Shown here: positions 44,021 to 54,552 of the stretch, piece after piece
Layout: every line of letters starts with the position of its first letter
How positions within the stretch are numbered: position 1 is the stretch's first letter
Assembly: GCF_963675905.1 (NCBI RefSeq)
Contig: NZ_OY780936.1
Location: forward strand, 310,001 to 374,000
Length of the DNA stretch: 64,000 bases
Source: an uncultured Bacteroides sp.
Lineage (GTDB): Bacteria > Bacteroidota > Bacteroidia > Bacteroidales > Bacteroidaceae
Direction of reading: 5' to 3'
Position numbers and translations under genes: made by a program
Notes under the pieces: generated by a model
What the model was told of the DNA's origin: nothing
The model's database searches: none
What the model saw: the letters and a program-made list of their open reading frames with translations, nothing else

Positions 44021-44060
44021 AAAAAATACGCGGAAAAGTAGTTGAATACTTTTCCGCGTA
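44021..44060 (-). terminator. Terminator of the GH2 gene
   Basis: TACGCGGAAAAGTA (44027-44040) and TACTTTTCCGCGTA (44047-44060) pair perfectly; a T-run follows on the minus strand (44026-44020). Confidence 0.9.
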
Positions 44061-44096
44061 CATTCAGAAATGATTTAAAATATTATTTCCCCAAAG

Positions 44097-47057
44097 TTAT
44101 TTTTTATATACTTCAACTTCAATAATGCCTAATCTATTGCTTGATTTTCCTTGTTCTTTAATTTCTTTCTTTCCGGTAATCTCAACAATATTATATGCAT
44201 CTTGTTCTTTGTTTTCCCCAATAAGTTCAACTTTAACAACTTTTCCGTAAGTAGGATTGATAGGAATTGTTATATAGCCAAGACTTTTCTCGGTGTCTCC
44301 CTTAAATACTTCTTTTCCATCAATAGTAATACGAATAGGGTAGGTCTTGTTTCTCCAGCCATTCAATTTGAATACCAGCTCAGAAATAGTATCATTACGT
44401 TCCAATTCATACGCAATCCAGTTTTCTCCTTGTTTGCCGCTACTTACCCATTCTGATTCTTCATTATCATCATAGCAGAAACTTGCTTTATTTTCGTTAC
44501 TTCCGGCAGTAGCGTTTACAATGTGAATAGGAATTCTGCTTACGGTAAATGAAGGAGTAGAAGGTGTTTCTCCTCTTTCAAGGTAGGAGGGGAGCTTTTC
44601 TCCCTGGAAATACGCTGATAAACCATTCTCTTGTTTCATTGCTTTAGAGGTTAAAGCAATAGAAGCTGTTTGTAATCCGGCTGATGAGGCTGTGATATTG
44701 ATCTGACCTGCATCAGTTAATGTACGGATTAAAACACGGTTCACTCCACATTCTACAGGAAGTACTTTGGCCAGAATATAGTTGTCTTTTCCTTGTGCAA
44801 TACCACCTCGCCATTCAGCAGGACCATTCATATTGAAAGAAATAAGGTTGTTGGCAGTAGGACATCTGTTTCCATCTTTATCTACAACTTCAAATTCTAC
44901 TAAAGCCATGTCGGCTCCGTTCGCAATTAGTCCGTCGGGACTTTGATAACTCTTCATGCGTATAGCATAAGGAGCACCTGCTGTGTGAAGTTTATCACGA
45001 CTGATTTCTTTTCCATCTTTATCATAAGAAATAGCAATCAGGTTACCTGCTTCCCATTGTACATTCTTAAATGTGAAAAGGAATTGATAGCTTTGTTCAC
45101 CATACCCCAAAGATTTACCGTTTAGAATCAATTCTACCTTGTTTCCGGAAGAGGCAACATAAATATCTTTTTTAACCTGTGGAGTATAATTCCAGTGACC
45201 AATAATGTGTGTGTGAGGTTTTTCTACATCAACCCATCCATCCCACATAACCTGATGCGCAAAGAAACCATCTTTTGGTAATCTCATAGCATCTACTTCG
45301 CCGCTTCGACGATAATTCTCTTCTCCGCGGAAGTGAGTGTTAGTATCAGAGAAAACAATATTTACCCCACCAGAGCTTACTCTTTCGCCAGTGCCTGGTC
45401 GTTCGCGGTAATAATCATACCAGCGAATAATATCTTCTATTGCATGAGAGTCTTGATTTCTGTTGTAGTCGAAAGCACTTGCACCTCTGTATAAAGGTCC
45501 GTCTCCGTTTTTATGAAAAGGAGCGGTATACTCATCCCAATATTTGCGTAATCCTTCATCACGTGAATATTCCATTGCCCACATAGGGTGACGAGCACTC
45601 TTATTTATATAAAGCATCTCTCCACCATATTCAGCAGTTTTGCTGCTTAGCATTTCGCGCGAACCAATAGCTCTGCCACCACATGGATCATAGAGATTTC
45701 TGATAGCCAGCATCTCTTTCATGTGATCTTCTGAAATGTTTTCGTTGCCACATTCATAAAATAAGATACTTGGATTATTACGGTTATATATAATAGCATC
45801 TCTCATTACTTCTGTCCGTTGTTCCCATTTTCTTCCGGTGATATCACTTTCTGCATCTCCGGCAGGCATAGCCTGAATCAAACCAACTCTATCACATGAT
45901 TCTACATCTTGTTTCCAGGGAGTTATATGCATCCATCGAACTAAATTACCGTTACTTTTTACCATAAGTGAATTGCTGAAATCACTTAACCATGCAGGAA
46001 CCGACATGCCAACTGCCGGCCATTCGTTGCTGGTTCTTTGTGCATAACCTTTCATTTGAATAATGCGGTCGTTCAGCCAAATCATTCCTTTTTCATATTT
46101 TGTTTTACGGAATCCGGTTCTTGTTTTTACTACATCGGTTGCTTTCCCGTTTACGCGTACAACGGTATATACATTATATAGATAACCATATCCCCAGCTC
46201 CAGAAATGTAATCCGTCAACTTTTTCGTTGGCTTTAATAAGACACTTCTCTCCGGCAGCTAAAGTTTTAGTTTCTCCTTTTATTTCTTTTACTATATTTC
46301 CATCCATATCTTCAACGAAAGCTTCGAAAGATATTTCCTGAGGTTTTTGAGTTTCATTCTTTACTTCAGATTCGGCACATATAATAGCAGACTTCTTTTT
46401 GATATCAATATCCTTGGCATAAACGTATGTTCCCGTTGTTTGCAGATTGCTATATAGCGGAAGTGTTTGATACACTTTTGGAGTTATATGAAGATTTATA
46501 TTTTTAGGTAAACCACCATAGTTGGCATTAAAATTCTTGTTACTCCACTGGAAAGTAGTTCCACTTTTTTTCTCTTTATAATCCCACGAATTATCTATTC
46601 TTACTGCAATAACATTTTCCTTCTTTCCGAAATTTACTAAATCGGAGATATCGAATCCACAAGCCATCACTCCATTTTCATGAATACCTATAGCCTTGCC
46701 ATTCACGTAAAATTCACCAGCCTGACGAACTCCCTCAAATTCCAAAAAGACTTTTTTACCTTTATCGGAAGAAGACAATTTAAAGTGTTTTCTATACCAT
46801 ACAATTCCAGTAGTATGATTATCAATTGCTACTTTAAAAGCATCATCCTCATTAAAAGCATGAGGTAGAGTAACCTTTTTCCAGGAGCTGTCATCATATT
46901 TTTGCTGCGATGCTTCTGAGGCGTCACCAATAAATAGCAACCAACCTGGATTGAAGTTGTACTTAGCTCTTTCGTTCTCATTAAATGTTTGCTTACTGGC
47001 AAAACTTTGTATGGGCAATAGCAGGGCTATTAAGAGATAAAGAAAAATGTGTTTCAT
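44097..47057 (-). CDS. GH2 family beta-galactosidase-like glycosidase
   Basis: 986 residues from the Met at 47057, which opens a signal peptide (MKHIFLYLLIALLLPIQSFA); an in-frame start at 47192 lies upstream of a -7 box and is rejected. Domains: GH2 sugar-binding and Ig-like domains to about 290, then the TIM barrel. The acid/base Glu is in ILFYECGNENIS near 438 and the likely nucleophile is in MWAMEYSRDE near 495. A DUF4982 domain and a terminal NPCBM/discoidin-like module (about 870-955, SEWVSSGKQGENWIAYELER) follow. It is exported to cleave beta-galactosides or related linkages. No other PUL gene is adjacent. Confidence 0.93.
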   Translation of the reverse strand: MKHIFLYLLIALLLPIQSFASKQTFNENERAKYNFNPGWLLFIGDASEASQQKYDDSSWKKVTLPHAFNEDDAFKVAIDNHTTGIVWYRKHFKLSSSDKGKKVFLEFEGVRQAGEFYVNGKAIGIHENGVMACGFDISDLVNFGKKENVIAVRIDNSWDYKEKKSGTTFQWSNKNFNANYGGLPKNINLHITPKVYQTLPLYSNLQTTGTYVYAKDIDIKKKSAIICAESEVKNETQKPQEISFEAFVEDMDGNIVKEIKGETKTLAAGEKCLIKANEKVDGLHFWSWGYGYLYNVYTVVRVNGKATDVVKTRTGFRKTKYEKGMIWLNDRIIQMKGYAQRTSNEWPAVGMSVPAWLSDFSNSLMVKSNGNLVRWMHITPWKQDVESCDRVGLIQAMPAGDAESDITGRKWEQRTEVMRDAIIYNRNNPSILFYECGNENISEDHMKEMLAIRNLYDPCGGRAIGSREMLSSKTAEYGGEMLYINKSARHPMWAMEYSRDEGLRKYWDEYTAPFHKNGDGPLYRGASAFDYNRNQDSHAIEDIIRWYDYYRERPGTGERVSSGGVNIVFSDTNTHFRGEENYRRSGEVDAMRLPKDGFFAHQVMWDGWVDVEKPHTHIIGHWNYTPQVKKDIYVASSGNKVELILNGKSLGYGEQSYQFLFTFKNVQWEAGNLIAISYDKDGKEISRDKLHTAGAPYAIRMKSYQSPDGLIANGADMALVEFEVVDKDGNRCPTANNLISFNMNGPAEWRGGIAQGKDNYILAKVLPVECGVNRVLIRTLTDAGQINITASSAGLQTASIALTSKAMKQENGLSAYFQGEKLPSYLERGETPSTPSFTVSRIPIHIVNATAGSNENKASFCYDDNEESEWVSSGKQGENWIAYELERNDTISELVFKLNGWRNKTYPIRITIDGKEVFKGDTEKSLGYITIPINPTYGKVVKVELIGENKEQDAYNIVEITGKKEIKEQGKSSNRLGIIEVEVYKK

Positions 47058-47085
47058 TGGTTTTATAAGATAAATGTTTGTGTAG

Positions 47086-47093
47086 CAAAGATA
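47086..47093 (-). promoter_or_regulatory. -7 box of the GH2 gene
   Basis: TATCTTTG on the minus strand, placing transcription start near 47079, 22 bases before the chosen ATG. Confidence 0.45.
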
Positions 47094-47157
47094 AATATGA
47101 TTTAAAAAACATATTTGTAAAAGAATTCTTTTGCATGTTGTTTTGTACGGATTTAAT

Positions 47158-47207
47158 GGAAAAAAAAGAAGAGAAGCTGTGTAATAGTACACAACCTCTC
47201 TTTCTTT
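47158..47207 (-). terminator. Endonuclease IV terminator
   Basis: Arms AAAGAAGAGAAGCTGTGTA (47165-47183) and its partner (47188-47207) pair with small bulges around ATAG, followed by a T-run on the minus strand. Confidence 0.75.
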
Positions 47208-47230
47208 AAGTCAAATTTAATATTTTCTAT

Positions 47231-48070
47231 TTATTCAAAGCTTCTTAAAAGCGCGATTTCTTCTTTCCAAAGTGTTTCATCAGGCGTTTCAAGAATAATA
47301 GGTATGTTGTCGAAACGAGGATCTTTCATGAATCGTTGGAAGAATTCTAGTCCGATAAATCCTTTTCCTATACTGTCATGTCGGTCTACTCTTGTACCTA
47401 GTGCTTTTTTTGAGTCATTCAAGTGAATTGCCCGCAGATAACTAAAACCAACTATTTCATCAAAATCTCTGAATACTTTATCATAATTTTCTTCATCGAG
47501 AAAATCGTAGCCGGCAGTAAAGGTGTGACATGTATCAAGACATACTCCTACGCGTTGTTTGTCTTCTACACGATCAATAATGTGTTTTAAATGCCAGAAT
47601 TCGTTGCCCATATTGGTTCCTTGTCCGGCTGTGTTTTCTATAACTGCTGTAACTCCTTTGGTTTTGTCTAAAGCAATATTGATAGATTCGGCAATCCTAT
47701 CCAAGCATTCTTCCGGAGTCTCTTTGCTTAAGTGACTTCCTGGGTGGAAATTTAGCAATTTTAATCCAAGTTGTTCGCAGCGTTGCATCTCATCAAGAAA
47801 AGCTGCACGACTTTTTTGTAGACCTTCTTCCTCTGGATGACCAAGATTAATTAAATAACTGTCGTGAGGCAAGATGTATTCTGCTTGTAAATTGTATTTT
47901 TCACAGTTTTCCTTGAATAAATTAATATTTTCAGAGGTTAGTGGTTTTGATACCCATTGACGTTGATTTTTAGTAAAAAGAGCAAAAGCGTTTGCTCCGA
48001 TTTCATGTGCATTAACAGGAGCGAATTCTACTCCGCCAGATGCACTAACATGTGCTCCTATATATTTCAT
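47231..48070 (-). CDS. nfo: Endonuclease IV (AP endonuclease)
   Basis: 279 residues, standard length. Opens [20 protein letters not shown] and carries the family metal-site motifs: NFHPGSHL near 103-110, [13 protein letters not shown] near 143, [15 protein letters not shown] near 175 and [20 protein letters not shown] near 216. It nicks DNA 5' to abasic sites in base-excision repair using zinc. Monocistronic. Confidence 0.96.
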   Translation of the reverse strand: MKYIGAHVSASGGVEFAPVNAHEIGANAFALFTKNQRQWVSKPLTSENINLFKENCEKYNLQAEYILPHDSYLINLGHPEEEGLQKSRAAFLDEMQRCEQLGLKLLNFHPGSHLSKETPEECLDRIAESINIALDKTKGVTAVIENTAGQGTNMGNEFWHLKHIIDRVEDKQRVGVCLDTCHTFTAGYDFLDEENYDKVFRDFDEIVGFSYLRAIHLNDSKKALGTRVDRHDSIGKGFIGLEFFQRFMKDPRFDNIPIILETPDETLWKEEIALLRSFE

Positions 48071-48262
48071 ATTGTTTATATTATTAAGATCTGTATTCTT
48101 AAATCATGTTGTTCTGGCATACATAAGAGCTTTGAACAACAATTTGAAGATAAAGATAGTAATAATTACGTTCAGAAATACATCTTTGTTAGATAGTTGA
48201 TATTTTTTTTGAAAAGAAGATTTGATATCAGATAAAAACAATGATAAGAATACAAATACAAA

Positions 48263-48301
48263 GTGGGCAAATAATACCTTTTAGAAGTATTATTTGCCCA
48301 C
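48263..48301 (-). terminator. Hairpin after the TrpB2 gene
   Basis: GTGGGCAAATAATAC (48263-48277) and GTATTATTTGCCCAC (48287-48301) pair perfectly over 15 bp; T-run after it is weak. Confidence 0.7.
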
Positions 48302-48324
48302 AAAATTTATATTATAGATCCTAG

Positions 48325-49692
48325 TTATGCAAGGCTGCCAATCTTTTCAAGATTCTCGGCAATTTCTTCATCAGAAAGACTATAGTTGACTAGATCACCT
48401 TGAAGATATTTATCGTATGATGCCATATCAATCAATCCATGACCTGAAAGGTTGAATAGAATAACCTTTTCTTCACCTGTTTCTTTGCATTTGTTTGCTT
48501 CGTTTATTGTAGCTGCAATAGCATGACAAGATTCCGGAGCTGGAATAATACCTTCAGCTTGAGCAAATAAACAACCAGCTTTGAATGTATCCAGTTGTTG
48601 CAAGTCAACCGCCTCCATTAGTCCGTCCTTCATTAACTGAGATACAATTGTTCCTGCACCATGATAACGAAGTCCGCCTGCATGAATATTTGCCGGAGTG
48701 AAGTCGTGTCCCAGTGTAAACATAGGTAATAAAGGAGTGTATCCCGCTTCATCACCGAAATCGTATTGGAACTTACCTCTTGTAAGTTTAGGGCAAGAAG
48801 CTGGTTCTGCAGCAATAAATCTTGTTTTCTTTCCTTCAAGAATATTATGACGCATGAAAGGGAAGGTGATTCCACCGAAATTTGATCCACCACCAAAGCA
48901 AGCAATGACTACATCAGGATATTCTCCTGCCATTTCCATCTGTTTTTCAGCCTCCAAACCAATAATTGTTTGGTGTAGTGAAACCTGGTTTAATACTGAT
49001 CCAAGTACATATTTACAGTTAGGAGTTGTTGTTGCCAACTCAATAGCTTCTGAAATAGCCGTTCCAAGAGATCCCGGATGATTAGGATATTGAGTCAGTA
49101 TATCTTTTCCCGCGCGGGTAGACATTGAAGGAGAGGCTGTTACCTGAGCTCCGAAAGTCTGCATAATTGAGCGACGGTAAGGCTTTTGCTCATAGCTGAT
49201 TTTAACCATATATACAGCAAGTTCAAGTCCGAAAGCTTTTGCTGCATAAGAAAGAGCAGCTCCCCATTGTCCTGCCCCCGTTTCAGTAGTAATGTTAGTA
49301 ACACCTTGTTTCTTGCAGTAGTATGCCTGAGCAAGAGCCGAATTTAATTTATGTGAACCAACAGGGCTAACGCTTTCATTTTTGAAATATATATGAGCGG
49401 GTGTGCCAAGTGCTTTTTCCAATCCATAAGCACGTACCAAAGGAGTGCTACGATAGTTTTTATAAAGTTCACGTACTTCTTCAGGGATTTCAATCCAGGC
49501 ATCGGTTGTATTCAATTCTTGTTTGCAAAGTTCTTCTGCAAAAATAGGGTATAAATCTTCAGCTTTTAGTGGTTGTTTTGTTGCTGGATGAAGAAGAGGC
49601 AGTGGCTTATTTACCATGTCTGCCTGAATATTGTACCAGTAATGTGGAATTTCATCTTCAGGAAGTATGAATTTTTTTTGTCTATCACTCAT
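48325..49692 (-). CDS. TrpB2-type tryptophan synthase beta subunit-like enzyme
   Basis: 455 residues, longer than canonical TrpB (about 400) and typical of the TrpB2 branch. The PLP lysine is in VGSHKLNSALAQAYY (HK at about 112-113), the phosphate-binding loop is CFGGGSNFGG, and FKNESVSPVGSHK is the TrpB2 form of the entry motif. TrpB2 converts indole and serine to tryptophan without a tightly bound TrpA, possibly salvaging indole. No other trp gene is nearby, which supports this branch rather than the biosynthetic operon. Confidence 0.92.
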   Translation of the reverse strand: MSDRQKKFILPEDEIPHYWYNIQADMVNKPLPLLHPATKQPLKAEDLYPIFAEELCKQELNTTDAWIEIPEEVRELYKNYRSTPLVRAYGLEKALGTPAHIYFKNESVSPVGSHKLNSALAQAYYCKKQGVTNITTETGAGQWGAALSYAAKAFGLELAVYMVKISYEQKPYRRSIMQTFGAQVTASPSMSTRAGKDILTQYPNHPGSLGTAISEAIELATTTPNCKYVLGSVLNQVSLHQTIIGLEAEKQMEMAGEYPDVVIACFGGGSNFGGITFPFMRHNILEGKKTRFIAAEPASCPKLTRGKFQYDFGDEAGYTPLLPMFTLGHDFTPANIHAGGLRYHGAGTIVSQLMKDGLMEAVDLQQLDTFKAGCLFAQAEGIIPAPESCHAIAATINEANKCKETGEEKVILFNLSGHGLIDMASYDKYLQGDLVNYSLSDEEIAENLEKIGSLA

Positions 49693-50136
49693 AATGTCTT
49701 CTTTAATAGGTTTAGTGCTTACAAAATTATATATTATTTTTGTATATGCCGAATAAATGTTTCTTTTTTTGCTTATTTATTTGTATTTGTGCATTATGAC
49801 TGTAAATTCTCAAGTCTTTCTTTTGATTGATTATTTGCAATATAAATGAAATGTCTTTATGAAGAATACAGATGTATAACTTAATTTCTGGTTTTAAATG
49901 AAATACGACTTCTATAGTATTATTACCTGTTCGTGGAATTAATCTGGTTGTTTTTTATATTGAACAAATAGATCATTATAAATGAATCTGTATATTTTAA
50001 AATGATCTTAGTTTAATCTGCTTTATTTTAATTGTTTAGGTTGTAAAAATGGATTTTAAAGAATAAAATTAGACAGCTTTTATTTGTATATTTCCTATCC
50101 TTTTTGTTCCTTTGTTGCTAGTAAAAGTATAAACAA
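49693..50136. other. AT-rich divergent intergenic region
   Basis: Separates the minus-strand TrpB2 gene from the plus-strand lipoprotein gene. No ORF, strong hairpin or repeat seen. Confidence 0.5.
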
Positions 50137-50694
50137 ATGAAAAAAATAATTCCTTATTTCCTTTTGCCGATTTTCATTTTATGTTTCTCGGCGTGTAATA
50201 GTAAAAGCAATAAGTCAGAAAAAAAGGAAACAATAGTGAAAGATAGCGTTGACTCTGCGGGAGTTCAACGGATGCAGGAGTCAAAGAGTGAACAAACTGT
50301 CAAATTTAAGGGGAAATCCTATCATATAGTGCTTCATCGTTCTGCATGTGATTCTCTTTCTCATGTGAAAACTGAAGCTGGCGATTGGTTCTTGGATAAC
50401 AAAATATCCCTTCAAATAACGCTTGATAATGGAAATAAAGTTTTTAGCAAAACTTTTACGAAGAAAAGTTTTGCTTCAATAGTACCAGACGATTTTCTTT
50501 CTAAGTCCATTCTTGAAGGAATGGTTTTTGATAAAATTGTCGATAATAAATTTAGTTTTGCTGCCAGTGTTTGTTACCCTCAAACCGATCTTTATTTTCC
50601 AATGCAAATCACTATATCCTCTGATGGAGTTATAAGCATGGCCAAAGAAGAGCTTATGGAAGAAGCATATTCTGATTCTGAGGATAAAGATTAA
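50137..50694 (+). CDS. Lipoprotein, DUF4738-like
   Basis: 185 residues. Lipobox FSAC (Cys at 20) followed by a Ser/Lys-rich linker (NSKSNKSEKKE). The folded part contains VKFKGKSYHIVLHRSACDSL, then KTFTKKSFASIVPDDFLSKS and ICYPQTDLYFPM-type segments (here VCYPQTDLYFPM). I recall this layout as DUF4738; function unknown. It stands alone. Confidence 0.65.
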   Translation: MKKIIPYFLLPIFILCFSACNSKSNKSEKKETIVKDSVDSAGVQRMQESKSEQTVKFKGKSYHIVLHRSACDSLSHVKTEAGDWFLDNKISLQITLDNGNKVFSKTFTKKSFASIVPDDFLSKSILEGMVFDKIVDNKFSFAASVCYPQTDLYFPMQITISSDGVISMAKEELMEEAYSDSEDKD

Positions 50695-51140
50695 ACATTG
50701 TTTAGCTACAAAAAGATTTGTTTTTTCACCTACAAGCATTGAAGAATCTAAACTTGTTTTTTTGTCGGTATCTACAAGTGAAGACAGTGTCAAGGTTCTT
50801 TTCTGGAAGAGAGTGTAGTGTATATTTATAGTATAAATGTAAACCTTATCTCTTCCACTAAAATGCAGAAAATATCTTGTATCATTATTAGGATATGGTG
50901 TTTTTGTTGTTAAAGTATTAATAAACAATTGTGTACTTGTTCCTAAAATAGAGTATAATAATATATTGTTTTTTTTATAACTAACATTGCAAATAACTGT
51001 ATTTGTATATTGTTTTTTAATTAGTGTTTGTGAATAAACATTTGTTTTGTTAAACTGTTGTTATTTTATAGATTAAGATAATTTTTTATCTAAATAGTGA
51101 ATATTTTGTTAAAATGACGAGATATGCCAGATATAATAAT
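50695..51140. other. AT-rich leader region before the exopolysaccharide genes
   Basis: No gene seen. No UpxY/NusG-like antiterminator gene lies here, although such genes often precede Bacteroides capsule operons. Confidence 0.5.
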
Positions 51141-51148
51141 TATCTTTG
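51141..51148 (+). promoter_or_regulatory. -7 box of the first wza-wzc copy
   Basis: TATCTTTG, no good -33. Transcription would start near 51155, so the ATG at 51200 is preferred over the one at 51146. Confidence 0.5.
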
Positions 51149-51199
51149 CCTCCCGAATTTGAAAATACTGAAAAAACTAGAAAAACTAGAATTATAACC

Positions 51200-52000
51200 A
51201 TGAACCAAAGAAATTACAGTTTTCTTTTATTGTTAGCTATAGTATGTTTTTCTTCATGTTCTTCTTATAAGAATGTACCTTATTTGAAGGAATCGGAAAA
51301 GTTTACTACTGAGGATTATGCAAAAAGTGCAGTTCTTTATGATGCACGAATTATGCCCAAAGACTTGCTGACAATAACAGTTAGTACTATAACTAATCCG
51401 GAAGATGCTTACCCATTTAATCTAACAGTTCCGTCTCCCATTTCAGCTGCTAAGAATATTACAACTCAGCCTGCAATGCAAACATATTTGGTAGATAATG
51501 ACGGTAAAGTAAATTTTCCGGTTCTTGGACTAATGAAATTAAGTGGATTAACCAAGACTGAAGCTGAAAATTTACTTAAATCTAAATTGAAAGAATATTT
51601 AAAAGAAGATCCAATAGTTACTGTTCGCCTAACAAACTATAAAGTATCTGTAATTGGTGAGGTGAATCGTCCCAATACTTATACTGTAGAGAATGAAAAA
51701 ATAAATATATTTGAAGCATTGGCTTTAGCTGGTGATCTTACCGTATATGGTAAAAGAGATAATGTTAAGATTATCCGTGAGATGGAAGACGGCCAGAAAA
51801 AAGTTGTTGTGCTTAGCTTGAATGATAAAAACATAATTTTTTCCCCATATTTTTATCTTCAGCAGAATGATGTTGTATATATACAACCCAATAAAGCCAA
51901 AGCTCAAGGATCTGATATTGGTTCTATGACAAGCATTTTAATATCCACGACTTCAATACTAGTTTCATTAGCCGGATTGATAGTTACTATTCTTAAATAA
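51200..52000 (+). CDS. Polysaccharide export lipoprotein Wza-like (copy 1)
   Basis: 266 residues from the Met at 51200. Lipobox FSSC (Cys at about 17) and the Poly_export domain ARIMPKDLLTITVSTI, then two SLBB-like repeats (YLVDNDGKVNFPVLGLMKLS; VSVIGEVNRPNTYTVENEKI). A C-terminal helix (SMTSILISTTSILVSLAGLI) would span the outer membrane. It forms the export channel for exopolysaccharide together with the Wzc kinase encoded 36 bp downstream. Confidence 0.92.
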   Translation: MNQRNYSFLLLLAIVCFSSCSSYKNVPYLKESEKFTTEDYAKSAVLYDARIMPKDLLTITVSTITNPEDAYPFNLTVPSPISAAKNITTQPAMQTYLVDNDGKVNFPVLGLMKLSGLTKTEAENLLKSKLKEYLKEDPIVTVRLTNYKVSVIGEVNRPNTYTVENEKINIFEALALAGDLTVYGKRDNVKIIREMEDGQKKVVVLSLNDKNIIFSPYFYLQQNDVVYIQPNKAKAQGSDIGSMTSILISTTSILVSLAGLIVTILK

Positions 52001-52036
52001 TGTATAATATAATAAGCTAATAAATATAAAAGTTTT

Positions 52037-54454
52037 ATGTCTGAAGAATTTAATAAAGTAGGTGACGAAAATCAATCTGAGGAAATTAATATTCAAGAGA
52101 TCATTTTTAAATACCTATCGTATTGGAAGTGGTTTTTAATTTCAATCATTGTTTGTTTAGCTATTGCTTTTCTTTACTTAAGATATGCTACTCCGGTTTA
52201 TAATGTTTCTGCTGCTATCATTATCAAAGATGATAAAAAAGGAGGGAATGGCACTAGTGAACTTTCTGTTTTTGAGGGAATGGGATTATTAGGTGGCTCT
52301 AATAATGTTGATAATGAAATAGAAGTTTTAAAGTCAAAATCTACAATAAAGTCTGTTGTTAATGCTTTAGGGTTACATACATCTTATAGACTAAAAGGGG
52401 CTATATCTTCTTCTGAACTTTACTTGAATAGTCCTTTAGAGGTAAGAATGGATCAACAAGCTTTAGATACACTGTCTTCTGGAGTTGTCTTGAATCTAAC
52501 AATTAATCCAGATAGAAGTATTCTGGTTAAGGGACTTGTTAATCAGGAAGAAATTAGTCAAACGTTATCTACTCTTCCTTCAATATTGAGAACATCAGTT
52601 GGAGACTTGACAATTTCTTATCGTCCTAATATTCCAACTATTGTTAATAAAGAGATTGAAGTAACCATTAACAGACCGATAAGTGTAGCAAAAGGTTATT
52701 TGGGTAGACTTGCTATTGCTCCAACCTCTAAAACTACATCGGTTGTAAATCTTTCATTGTCAGAAACGAATCGTAAACGAGGAGAAGACTTCCTTAATAA
52801 ATTGGTTGATGTCTATAACCTTGATGCAATGGCTGATAAAAATAAAGTTGCATTAAATACAAAACTGTTTATAGATGATCGTATTGCTATTATAGATAAA
52901 GAACTTGGTTCTGCAGAGAAGAATGTAGAGCAGTATAAGCGTAGTCAGAAAATGACGGACTTGCAAACTGATGCTCAATTATCTTTGCAAACAAGTAGCG
53001 AATACGAGAAAAAATTGGTTGAAGCTGAAACTCAGCTTAATCTTGTAAACTATTTGAAAAAGCATATATCTAACAGAGCAAACAGATATTCATTAGTACC
53101 TAGTAATGTTGGTCTTGAAGATCCTACATTGATTGCTACTATTAATGAGTATAATAAATCATTATTGGAACGCGAACGTTTGTTGCGTACAGCTTCGGAA
53201 AATAATCCAACAGTTCTTGCTCTTAATGGAAAAATAGATGCTTTACGTGGTAATGTTACTGCTGCTATTGGTAGTGTACATCATGGATTGTCTATTGCAA
53301 AAAATGATGTGAATCGACAAACTAAATTGTTTAATAATCAAATAGGGAATGCTCCAACTCAGGAACGTGTCTTTACTGAACTTTCTCGCCAACAGCAAAT
53401 TAAAGCTAGCTTGTTTGAAATGTTGCTTCAAAAGCGTGAAGAGAATAATCTTTCTTTGGCTGCAACTGCTAATAGTGCAAAAATGATTGATGAACCACTT
53501 GCTTCAGGCACTCCTGTTTCTCCAAAAAGTTCTATTATTTATTTAGTTGCATTTATTCTTGGTATAGTTATTCCTATTGTATTTATTTATGTTTGTGATT
53601 TATTCCAATATAAAATTCGTTCACGTGCAGATGTTGATAAACTAAATAAGTTACCATTTCTTGCTGAAATACCGACTCATGAGGCAGAAACTAACATTGC
53701 TGTCAGAGAGAATGATAATAGTTCTATAGCAGAAGCTTTCCGTGTGCTTCGTACAAATCTGTTATTCTTGTTGGGAGTAGATAAGAAAGTTATATTGTTT
53801 ACTTCTACACAAGGTGGTGAAGGTAAGAGCTTTGTGAGCTTGAATGCAGCAATTAGTCTTGCTCTTTTAAATAAGAAAGTTCTGATTATAGGCCTGGATA
53901 TTAGAAAACCTCGTATGGCTGAATATCTTAACCTGGATGTTAAGAAAGGCATCACAAACTATTTGTCTGGATTTGAAGACGATTTAGATAGCTTGATTGT
54001 TCCATCTGGAATTAATCCAAATCTTTTCGCGTTGCCTGCTGGTCCGGTTCCACCTAATCCGTCAGAGCAATTAGTAAAAGATTCTTTGGATAAGGCCTTT
54101 GAGTATTTTCGTGAGAATTTCGATTATATTATAGTAGACTCTGCTCCAATTGGTCTTGTAACAGATACATTTATACTTAATCGTGTAGTTGATGCTACAG
54201 CTTATGTTTGTCGTATGAATTGGACTAATAAAACAGCTCTTAAATACACTAATGATGTAATGGCTCAGAAGAAGCTAAAGAATATGTCGCTAATAGTTAA
54301 TGGTATTGATACTTCTAAAAGAGGTTATGGATACGGTTATGGCTATGGATATGGTTACGGCTATGGATATGGTTACGGCTATGGAGAGGATAATGCTGGA
54401 AAGAAGAAGAAACGTAGACGTAATAAGTCAAAAGATGAAGATATTAATTCTTAA
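52037..54454 (+). CDS. Wzc-like tyrosine autokinase/chain-length regulator (copy 1)
   Basis: 805 residues. Wzz domain with a first membrane helix at about 33-52, a GNVR-type domain and coiled coils in the periplasm, then a second membrane helix near 495-515. The cytosolic BY-kinase follows: Walker A TSTQGGEGKSFVSL at about 590, Walker A' IIGLDIRKPRM near 618, and Walker B DYIIVDSAPIGLVTD near 698. The tail has ten alternating Tyr-Gly pairs then a Lys/Arg-rich end; the tyrosines are the likely autophosphorylation cluster. It controls polymer length and export with Wza. Confidence 0.94.
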   Translation: MSEEFNKVGDENQSEEINIQEIIFKYLSYWKWFLISIIVCLAIAFLYLRYATPVYNVSAAIIIKDDKKGGNGTSELSVFEGMGLLGGSNNVDNEIEVLKSKSTIKSVVNALGLHTSYRLKGAISSSELYLNSPLEVRMDQQALDTLSSGVVLNLTINPDRSILVKGLVNQEEISQTLSTLPSILRTSVGDLTISYRPNIPTIVNKEIEVTINRPISVAKGYLGRLAIAPTSKTTSVVNLSLSETNRKRGEDFLNKLVDVYNLDAMADKNKVALNTKLFIDDRIAIIDKELGSAEKNVEQYKRSQKMTDLQTDAQLSLQTSSEYEKKLVEAETQLNLVNYLKKHISNRANRYSLVPSNVGLEDPTLIATINEYNKSLLERERLLRTASENNPTVLALNGKIDALRGNVTAAIGSVHHGLSIAKNDVNRQTKLFNNQIGNAPTQERVFTELSRQQQIKASLFEMLLQKREENNLSLAATANSAKMIDEPLASGTPVSPKSSIIYLVAFILGIVIPIVFIYVCDLFQYKIRSRADVDKLNKLPFLAEIPTHEAETNIAVRENDNSSIAEAFRVLRTNLLFLLGVDKKVILFTSTQGGEGKSFVSLNAAISLALLNKKVLIIGLDIRKPRMAEYLNLDVKKGITNYLSGFEDDLDSLIVPSGINPNLFALPAGPVPPNPSEQLVKDSLDKAFEYFRENFDYIIVDSAPIGLVTDTFILNRVVDATAYVCRMNWTNKTALKYTNDVMAQKKLKNMSLIVNGIDTSKRGYGYGYGYGYGYGYGYGYGYGEDNAGKKKKRRRNKSKDEDINS

Positions 54455-54495
54455 TTAGATGATGATATTGGTTATTCATTGAATAATATAATAAT

Positions 54496-54536
54496 AAGAA
54501 CTGGCACAGTAGAATCATACTACTGTGCCAGTTCTT
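54496..54536 (+). terminator. Terminator after wzc copy 1
   Basis: AAGAACTGGCACAGTAG (54496-54512) pairs perfectly over 17 bp with 54520-54536. The loop lies in AGAATCATACT, identical to the loop region of the hairpin at 58142. Confidence 0.85.
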
Positions 54537-54552
54537 ATTTTGCTTAAATAAA

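Noticed and set aside
47058-47192. N-terminal extension of the GH2 enzyme
   Set aside because: The extension precedes a clean signal peptide and spans a -7 box.
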